In this document: positions 1 through 7,100 of the stretch, piece after piece
How the letters are laid out: every line of letters starts with the position of its first letter
How positions within the stretch are numbered: position 1 is the first letter of the stretch
Assembly (NCBI GenBank): GCA_023424235.1
Contig: JAFAEB010000243.1
Location: 1-11,553, forward strand
Reading direction: 5' to 3'
Length of the DNA: 11,553 bases
Source of the DNA: Bacillota bacterium
Lineage (GTDB): Bacteria > Bacillota > Clostridia > Lachnospirales > Lachnospiraceae
Notes under the pieces: model-generated
What the model was told of the DNA's origin: nothing
The model's input: only the letters and a program-made list of their open reading frames with translations
Database searches by the model: none
Position numbers and translations under genes: made by a program

Positions 1-53
1 CGACGTAGAGCACTATCTAAAGTCTCATTATCTTTTACAATAACATTTGACAT
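1..53 (-). CDS. rpsU: 30S ribosomal protein S21, N-terminal part (runs off the window)
   Basis: The first 17 to 18 codons of a minus-strand gene start with ATG at 53 and read MSNVIVKDNETLDSALRR, the characteristic N-terminus of bacterial ribosomal protein S21. S21 is a small basic protein of the 30S subunit that sits near the anti-Shine-Dalgarno end of 16S rRNA and supports initiation. The rest lies outside the window. Two purine-rich stretches precede the start: AGGTG about 7 nt upstream and a stronger GGAGGGAGG about 14 nt upstream. The nearer one has the better spacing. The gene lies downstream of alaS on the same strand but has its own consensus promoter at 133-161. Confidence 0.9.
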   Translation of the reverse strand, partial: MSNVIVKDNETLDSALR

Positions 54-75
54 AGTCTCACACCTAACCTCCCTC

Positions 76-102
76 CAGTTGTGTATTGTGCCTATACAAC
101 TG
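76..102 (-). promoter_or_regulatory. Possible leader hairpin just before the rpsU ribosome binding site
   Basis: On the minus strand CAGTT-GTAT, a seven-base loop, ATAC, a two-base bulge and AACTG can fold into a hairpin. Its 3' arm directly abuts the GGAGGGAGG sequence in front of rpsU. It lies within the predicted 5' untranslated region of about 70 nt. The position would suit control of translation, for example feedback by S21, but this is inference from position only. The stem is only nine interrupted pairs. Confidence 0.35.
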
Positions 103-132
103 TTTGGGTATTTTTTGAATAGCACTACTAAG

Positions 133-161
133 ATTATATAATTGGTTCATTATTTTGTCAA
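133..161 (-). promoter_or_regulatory. SigA-type promoter of rpsU
   Basis: The minus strand carries TTGACA (156-161), a 17-nt spacer and TATAAT (133-138), a perfect match to the housekeeping consensus with ideal spacing. Transcription would start near 126, giving a leader of about 70 nt before the rpsU ATG at 53. It lies between the alaS stop and rpsU. Confidence 0.85.
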
Positions 162-174
162 CATATTTTTAATA

Positions 175-197
175 AAATGTATATAATTAGTACATTT
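175..197 (-). terminator. Weak candidate terminator downstream of alaS
   Basis: On the minus strand AAATGTA, a nine-base loop and TACATTT form a 7-bp AT-rich stem followed by TATTAAAAA, about 105 nt past the alaS stop and just before the rpsU promoter. With no G+C-rich stem and no clean T run it is a poor intrinsic terminator. No better one is visible between 162 and 302, so read-through from alaS into rpsU is possible. Confidence 0.25.
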
Positions 198-302
198 CAA
201 ATTATTATTTCAATTTTAAGTTACTATTATACAAATTTATTTGCATTAATTACTTTTTTACTTGACAATAAATTCCTATTTCATATCTAGACTTATATGC
301 TA

Positions 303-2942
303 TTACAATTGTTTCTCCAAAACAGAAGCAGCATTACTTAATAATGTATCAATACCACTTGGGTTCTTACCACCTGCTTGTGCTAGATTTGGACGACCTC
401 CGCCGCCACCGCCAACAAATGCAGCTAATTCTTTAATCATATTTCCAGCATGTGCACCTAATTTCATCGCTTCATCTGTAGCCATAACAATTAGATTTGC
501 TTTATCACTACCCATAGCAGATACTAATACAATTACACCTTCGCCTAACTTATCTTTTAAGCTATCACCTAAGTTACGAAGACCATTCATATCAACATCA
601 GGAACTTTTGTAGCTAATAATTTAACACCTTTAACTTCAACTACTTGATTCATAACATCGCCAATTGCATCTTTTGCTAATTTATTCTTTAATTTTTCAT
701 TTTCAGATTGAAGTGCTTTTATTTCATCTTGTAAATGTTCGATTCTCTTCGCTAACATACTTGGTTCAGTTTTTGCAATTCTTGCTGCATTATTAAATTC
801 TTGCTCAATTTCACTATAATAAGCAAATACGCCACTTGAAGTTAATGCCTCAATTCTTCTTACACCAGCAGCAACACCAGTTTCAGATATAATCTTAAAT
901 ACTGAGATAGTAGAAGTATTATTAACATGAGTACCACCACAAAGTTCTTTACTAAAGTCTCCCATAGATACTACACGAACACTATCACCATATTTTTCAC
1001 CAAATAAAGCCATAGCACCAGACTTTTTCGCATCTTCAATAGACATAATAGCAGTGCTAACTTCTAAGCCTTCCATTATTTCATCATTAACAATTTTCTC
1101 AACCTTTTCTACCTCTTCTTTTGTTAAAGCAGAAAAATGAGTAAAGTCGAATCTTAAGCGTTCACTCGTAACATAGGAACCTGCTTGTTCTACGTGATTT
1201 CCAAGTACAAGCTTTAATGCCTTTTGTAGAAGATGTGTTGCACTATGGTTTTTACCGGTAGCGAGTCTTTTTTCTTTATCTATTGTTAGGGTAACTTCTT
1301 CATTTAATTTAAACATACCCTTTGTTACCTTACCAACATGGCCAATTTTTCCACCTTGAAGTTTAATTGTATCTTCTACTACAAATTCACTATCAGCTGT
1401 AGAAATCACACCATAATCAGCTACTTGTCCACCACTTGTTGCATAGAAAGGTGTTTCCTTTACAAAGATGGTGCCTGTTTGTCCTGCAACTAATTCACTT
1501 ACAACTTCTGTATCTGTTGTTAGCGCTGTTACATTGGACTGATAAGTATAGTTATCATACCCAATAAAGCTAGATGTTAAGCTAGGATCTAATTGTAAAT
1601 AAACTGTTTCATCTGCACCCATATAGTTAGTAACCGCACGAGCACTTCTTGCAGTTTCTCTTTGTACGTTCATTGCTTTTGTAAAGCCTTCTTCGTCAAC
1701 ACTTATGCCTTTTTCTTCTAGAATCTCCTTTGTTAGGTCAAGAGGGAAACCATAGGTATCATATAATTTAAAAGCATCATCTCCTGATAATACCTTACTA
1801 CCTGCTTTCACTAATTCATCTTCTAATTCCGCTAAAATAGATAAACCTTGATCAATTGTTTTATTAAAATTATCTTCTTCTATAGTAAGAAGTTTTAAGA
1901 TATAGTCTTTTTTCTCTTCTAATTCAGGATAGCCATCTTTCGATTCTTCGATTACAGTCGTGCTTAGAGTTGCAAGGAAACGATCCTTAATACCTAATAA
2001 TCTTCCATGACGAGCTGCACGTCTTAATAATCTACGAAGAACGTAACCTCTTCCTTCATTGGATGGAATTATACCATCTGATATCATAAAGGTTACAGAA
2101 CGGATATGATCGGTAATTAAACGGATAGAAATATCTGTTTTCGGATTCTCTTTATAGCTTACTCCTGCTACTTCGCAAACTTTTTCGCGAAGGGCACGAA
2201 TCGTATCTACATCAAAAATAGAGTCAACATCTTGAACTACTGTTGCAAGTCTTTCAAGACCCATTCCTGTATCTATATTTTTATTCGTTAATTCTGTATA
2301 TTTACCATTACCATCACTTTCAAATTGGGTAAATACATTGTTCCAAACTTCAATAAATCTGTCACATTCACAGCCAACCGTACAGCCTTCTTCACCACAA
2401 CCATATTTTAAACCACGATCGTAGTAGATTTCAGAACATGGACCACATGGGCCTGCACCATGTTCCCAGAAGTTATCTGCTTTTCCCATGCGGAAAATTT
2501 TATCTGCTGGTATACCAATTTCTTTATTCCAAATTTCAAATGCTTCATCATCTTCTTCATATACAGATGGAAATAATCTGTCACTAGAAAGACCAACAAC
2601 TTTGGTTAAAAACTCCCAAGACCATGCAATTGCTTCATGTTTGAAGTAATCACCAAAGGAGAAGTTACCAAGCATTTCAAAGAAAGTACCATGTCTAGCT
2701 GTCTTACCAACATTTTCAATATCACCTGTACGAATACACTTTTGACAAGTAGTTACTCTTTTTGAAGGTGGTATTTCTTGCCCAGTAAAATAAGGTTTTA
2801 GTGGTGCCATACCTGAATTGATTAATAATAAACTCTTGTCATTTTGAGGTACAAGAGAAAAACTGTTCATTTTAAGATGACCTTTACTTTCAAAAAAGTC
2901 TAAATACATTTTTCTGAGTTCATTCACTCCATATGCTTTCAC
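303..2942 (-). CDS. alaS: Alanyl-tRNA synthetase
   Basis: This cytosolic enzyme charges tRNA-Ala with alanine using ATP and hydrolyses mischarged Ser- and Gly-tRNA-Ala. The 879 residues match the usual full length of about 875. The class II catalytic core shows the motif 2 segment RHGTFFEMLGNFSFGDYF and the motif 3 segment GMGLERLA. The editing domain has its zinc ligands H566xxxH570 (HSATH) and C668xxxH672 (CGGTH). A coiled-coil stretch follows near residues 740-770, and the C-terminal C-Ala domain ends with a six-glycine run (GGGGGGRPNLAQAGG). The start codon is GTG at 2942, with AGGAGG 7 nt upstream. It has its own consensus promoter (3015-3043) and a leader of about 65 nt, too short for the T-box riboswitch that often controls this gene in Firmicutes. 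It appears intact. Confidence 0.98.
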   Translation of the reverse strand: MKAYGVNELRKMYLDFFESKGHLKMNSFSLVPQNDKSLLLINSGMAPLKPYFTGQEIPPSKRVTTCQKCIRTGDIENVGKTARHGTFFEMLGNFSFGDYFKHEAIAWSWEFLTKVVGLSSDRLFPSVYEEDDEAFEIWNKEIGIPADKIFRMGKADNFWEHGAGPCGPCSEIYYDRGLKYGCGEEGCTVGCECDRFIEVWNNVFTQFESDGNGKYTELTNKNIDTGMGLERLATVVQDVDSIFDVDTIRALREKVCEVAGVSYKENPKTDISIRLITDHIRSVTFMISDGIIPSNEGRGYVLRRLLRRAARHGRLLGIKDRFLATLSTTVIEESKDGYPELEEKKDYILKLLTIEEDNFNKTIDQGLSILAELEDELVKAGSKVLSGDDAFKLYDTYGFPLDLTKEILEEKGISVDEEGFTKAMNVQRETARSARAVTNYMGADETVYLQLDPSLTSSFIGYDNYTYQSNVTALTTDTEVVSELVAGQTGTIFVKETPFYATSGGQVADYGVISTADSEFVVEDTIKLQGGKIGHVGKVTKGMFKLNEEVTLTIDKEKRLATGKNHSATHLLQKALKLVLGNHVEQAGSYVTSERLRFDFTHFSALTKEEVEKVEKIVNDEIMEGLEVSTAIMSIEDAKKSGAMALFGEKYGDSVRVVSMGDFSKELCGGTHVNNTSTISVFKIISETGVAAGVRRIEALTSSGVFAYYSEIEQEFNNAARIAKTEPSMLAKRIEHLQDEIKALQSENEKLKNKLAKDAIGDVMNQVVEVKGVKLLATKVPDVDMNGLRNLGDSLKDKLGEGVIVLVSAMGSDKANLIVMATDEAMKLGAHAGNMIKELAAFVGGGGGGRPNLAQAGGKNPSGIDTLLSNAASVLEKQL

Positions 2943-3014
2943 GCTTTTGCCTCCTACATAATATCCTAATGCTTTATATCTTAATTAAAATTAGACATTA
3001 TCTGCTAGTATTTC

Positions 3015-3043
3015 ATTATAAGTTTTAAATGATTATTTGTCAA
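3015..3043 (-). promoter_or_regulatory. SigA-type promoter of alaS
   Basis: The minus strand shows TTGACA (3038-3043), a 17-nt spacer and TATAAT (3015-3020), a perfect housekeeping promoter. A small inverted repeat, AATCAT-N7-ATGATT (3042-3060), overlaps the upstream edge of the -35 box and could be an operator, though in such AT-rich DNA it may be chance. No T-box elements are seen between the predicted start near 3008 and the gene. Confidence 0.85.
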
Positions 3044-3107
3044 TCATCTGTATCATGATTATCTCTCATGTATGGCAAATAGGCTACAATTATGTATTTA
3101 AGTTAAG

Positions 3108-3995
3108 TCAATTAAATACAAGATTTTTCCCTTTCTTTTTTGCTTTATACATTTTATTATCTGCCATACTTAAAACATCTTCCACCTCTTGCACATCATT
3201 AATCATATGCACGCCAATTGAAACTGTTGTATTGATTTTATTTCCATTACATACATAATAAGTTTCTTCTATATTTTTTCTCATTTTTTCGCCTATTTGG
3301 TAAGCCATCGTTTCATCGGTTTCATTTAAGCATATAACAATCTCATCCCCACCATATCTTGCCACCCAATCGTTTTCATTTTTTACATGGCCCATTATCA
3401 AACTAGTTACTTCCTTTAAAACATGGTCACCAAATGTATGCCCACAGTTATCATTTATACTTTTAAAATTATCAATATCAATAAATAATATGGATAAATT
3501 TGACCCTGTTAATCTTGACCTTACCATATCAGCAGGTAAACGTTCTTTCAAAAATAGTTTATTGTATAAATTTGTTAAATCATCTTTCATAATCCTATAA
3601 TTCATTTCATGTAATAAATTAGCTACTAAATTATTTTCTGAATCTATACCATTCTCTAACATCATTGTTTCAGTCACATTTTTAAATAATTCAACTACTA
3701 AAGTAGCTTTCTCATCTTCTACTGGTATTGATGTTATCATTAAGATTTTATTTCCACATAGCTCCATCTTCATAAATGATCTATTATTGATCGAAGCTCG
3801 CATAGAAACACAGTTCTCACATAATCGTCCAGTATTCCAATATGCATAACAATAACTTTGATCTTCTAATGCTTCATTCACATGATAATGCATTACCTTT
3901 TTTGTTACTGGATTAACTAATCTCACTGCATCATACATTTTATTTAACATATCTAAATTTTCTTCTAACTTACAAATCAATATCGAATCTGACAT
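3108..3995 (-). CDS. Diguanylate cyclase (GGDEF) with cysteine-containing N-terminal sensor domain
   Basis: The 295-residue protein makes the second messenger cyclic di-GMP from two GTP. Residues 1 to about 115 look like a PAS-type sensor and contain C49, C59 and C62 (LCENC), which could bind a metal or cofactor or sense redox state. A short helical linker follows. From about residue 137 (DDLTNLYNK) to the end is a GGDEF domain: FIDIDNFKSIND supplies the metal and GTP site, and ARYGGDEI (GGDEI at 215-219) is the active-site loop. The product-inhibition I-site RxxD is NxxD (N206, D209), so feedback control may be lost. No membrane segment is visible. The ATG at 3995 is chosen because GGAGG lies 5 nt upstream; an in-frame GTG at 4007 would overlap that site. 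It stands alone between terminator 4061-4104 and alaS. I found no convincing promoter in 4008-4060. Confidence 0.9.
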   Translation of the reverse strand: MSDSILICKLEENLDMLNKMYDAVRLVNPVTKKVMHYHVNEALEDQSYCYAYWNTGRLCENCVSMRASINNRSFMKMELCGNKILMITSIPVEDEKATLVVELFKNVTETMMLENGIDSENNLVANLLHEMNYRIMKDDLTNLYNKLFLKERLPADMVRSRLTGSNLSILFIDIDNFKSINDNCGHTFGDHVLKEVTSLIMGHVKNENDWVARYGGDEIVICLNETDETMAYQIGEKMRKNIEETYYVCNGNKINTTVSIGVHMINDVQEVEDVLSMADNKMYKAKKKGKNLVFN

Positions 3996-4060
3996 AGTAC
4001 CCTCCACTTTTTCTATTCGTAACTATATATAACTGTGTAACTATAATTTCATTCCCAAAA

Positions 4061-4104
4061 ATAAAGTATTCCAAAAAGTTTCACACTTATCTGGAATACT
4101 TTAT
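4061..4104 (-). terminator. Intrinsic terminator of the adhesin gene
   Basis: Twelve perfectly paired bases (4061-4072 with 4093-4104; core AAAGTATTCC/GGAATACTTT) form a hairpin with a 20-nt loop. On the minus strand the sequence runs on as TTTATTTTT. The stem begins 23 nt after the adhesin stop codon and separates that gene from the diguanylate cyclase. Confidence 0.75.
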
Positions 4105-4126
4105 ATATAGCTTATATTAATTAATC

Positions 4127-7100
4127 TTATCTTATCCTTTTCCCTCTAAATAAAACAAATCCTAAGAAGATAAAAATAAAACCTGTAAAATAAAGTAAAA
4201 ACGGTCTAGCTTCACCAGTCTTTGGTAATGTGTTATTATCATGCATTGAGGGATTCACATTATTTGATTCTCCAATTAAAACATTTACTATTATTTGATT
4301 CAATAATCCATTAGAATCTGTTACCACGATAGTAAATTGATCTTTTCCTACTACTTCTTCATTCGGTGTATATGTTAATCCACCTTCTTCATCCAATGTT
4401 ACGATTCCCTTTTTAGGAGGAATTACTTTAACACTACTTCCTTCTGGTATATTAACTTTAGTCTTAACTGACTTATCTTTTGGTGTTTTCATATCAATCG
4501 TTTCAATAACTTCAATCTCTTTGACTGCTACATCATCTGATTCGTTAGGTTTAACTGGTGTATCTACTTCTGCTTCCTCTGGTTCATTTGGTATTTGAGG
4601 TAGTTCTGGAGTAGTTGGTGGTAGGACTTCTGGTTTTTCAGGTATAATCGGAATATTAGGTTCTACAGGTATTACAATTGGAGTACGATAATTCACTTTC
4701 TCTAATTGTAAAATTGATATTTGATCTCTTGTGATCTCAAAATCAATTGGTTCCTTATTTAGCAAGTATCCATTCGGTGCTACAATTTCTATTAGTTGAT
4801 AAATACCTATCTCTAAATCATTTAAATATAACTCACCTTTATCGTTTGTTGTTAATGTGTTTTTATCAATATTAGTGACAACTTGATAGTCCAATATACC
4901 ATCCTTATCATATACAGCCTGCTTTAATTCAAAGATTGCATTCTCCAATCTTAATAATTTGCTCTCATTATATTTTGTTAAGATAACAGAACGTTTTGCC
5001 TTTGTATTCTCTACTACTATACTCTTACTAAATAAGTTTTTACTAGAATCTAGAACTATGGTATGTTCTACATTATCTAATATGTAATCTTTGTGTGCTT
5101 TTATTTCAGTAATCTTATATGTATCATATGGTAAACCACTAAACTTTAAATTACCATTTACAGTTGTACCTGTAATGTTTATGGAGTTATCATGATTAGT
5201 AAGTAAAAATTCGACATCTGAAAGTAATATACTATGATCATCCCCATCAACTTTTGTTATTATTATTTCGCCCATACCACGAGTATTTGTAACTGTTACA
5301 TTAGAAAATGAAGTCTGATTGTTTGTAATTATAAAGTCGTACGGAGTTGTATCTAATACATAATATCTTGGTGCTTTTGATTCAATCAATCGGTATTCAC
5401 CAGGCAGTAGATTTCCAACTTGAATCTCACCCAGGTCATTCGTTATTAGATTCTTAATTTCCTTACCATCCTCATCCTTCGCTATAACGTATTCCTTTGA
5501 TGAGCTATCTTTAACATATAAATCAAATACTGCACCATTTAGAGTTTCTAATGAATCTGCATCTTTTTTGCTTAACTTAAAAGCATTTATAATTTTTTTA
5601 TTAGTAAATGGTGTAGCAGATAAATCGTGTAACTTGGAATTAATTGTTATTGAGATTCCTTTAACAATATCACTTTTTGAATCTAATAAATATCCCTGTG
5701 GAGCTACTGTTTCTTTTAAAATATAAGAACCATATTTTATATTATTAAATTCTGCTATCCCACTAGGCGAAGTGACTGCCTGTGCCACTTCATTTCCAAC
5801 CAGATCATAAAGTTTAAATTCTGCTCCATAAAGTGGTAATTGTGTTTGGTTATTATCTACCTTTTTAATTATTAGATTACCAACTTTAGTATTAGTAACG
5901 ATAACACTTATTGGAACTAATTGATTTGCTGATATGGTAAAGTGAATCGGTGTATCATCTAACCAATATCCAGCTGGTGCAGTTACTTCAACTAACTTAT
6001 AATTTCCTGGTGTTAAATTCTCTATCAAAATAATTCCATCACGATTCGTTGTATAAGTTTGTGGTATTATTAGACCATCCTTATCATGAGTAACAATCGT
6101 ACCATCATAATGATATAAGTTAAACTCTGCTCCTTCTAATTTTAAGGTTGCATCGGTACTATCAAGCTTTAATAATTGGATTGACTGGTGAATCTTACGA
6201 TTTGCTACCTCAACTTTTTCCACATAATTTGGTGTTTTTATAGCTCCTATGTCCTTAATACTAACTTTTTTAAGAGACTTATACTCACTATCCTCTAAAC
6301 TATAACCATCCGGAGCTTTTGTCTCGATTAAGTAATAATCACCTTGTCCAACCTTAGTAAGAAAGGTATAAACTCCGTTAACATCACTTGAAACTTCTTC
6401 AATTAATATACCATTAGATGCTTTATTCCATAATTGAAAAATAGCTCCTGATAATCTAAGATTCGGATTGTCTTTATCAACTTTAGTAATTTGCAGCTGT
6501 CCTTTTATGGCTGATGCCCCACCATAGTAACGAAATGTGGCAGAATATACTGCATCATCTATGGCACCACTTTGGGTACTTTGATCATTAGATTTATAAC
6601 CATATGAAAGTAGTGCAGTATTTTCGATATTAGTATTATCTGCACCTAAAAAATAGCTGTCATATTGCACCACATAAGCTTTGTTAATATCCTGATTAAA
6701 TGTAATGGTAAAAGTAGGTTCACTAACACCTTCGTGAAACGTTACATAATAAAGCCCCTCTAAAGGTGTTCCTGGTAAGTGTTTTCTACCAAGTATTGGT
6801 GTTTGATTCGTTCCATTGAAATTTACTTCATATATACACAAACTATCCTTGTAAATCATCTGATTTGGATTTCCTTCTGAATCTTTTCCAATCGTATCTT
6901 TAATTATTGGGTTTATTAATGTAGATTGACTCCAATTTAGATTTAATGACCAGTTAACTTTTGCAGATCCTGTTCCTGTCGAACCACCAACTTGGCTCGC
7001 TAGTTTATTTATTAACTTATCTGAATGTTCTACTGTTATACCGCCAGGAACTTCCCATTTACTATGCACTGTAGAATTATTATACAAAACTGCTTCATTC

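Noticed and set aside
302..313. TACAATTGTT near the alaS stop, similar to the AACAATTGTT core
   Set aside because: It is one base off the palindrome, lies within the alaS coding end and lacks the following TGnTAAAAT box at the right distance.
262..648. Open plus-strand frame opposite the 3' end of alaS
   Set aside because: It lies antisense to the conserved C-terminal domain of alaS, is rich in Pro and Ala from the reversed glycine codons, and has no credible ribosome binding site.
2408..2599. Short minus-strand frame inside alaS
   Set aside because: It is an out-of-phase frame within a conserved part of alaS with no start signal.
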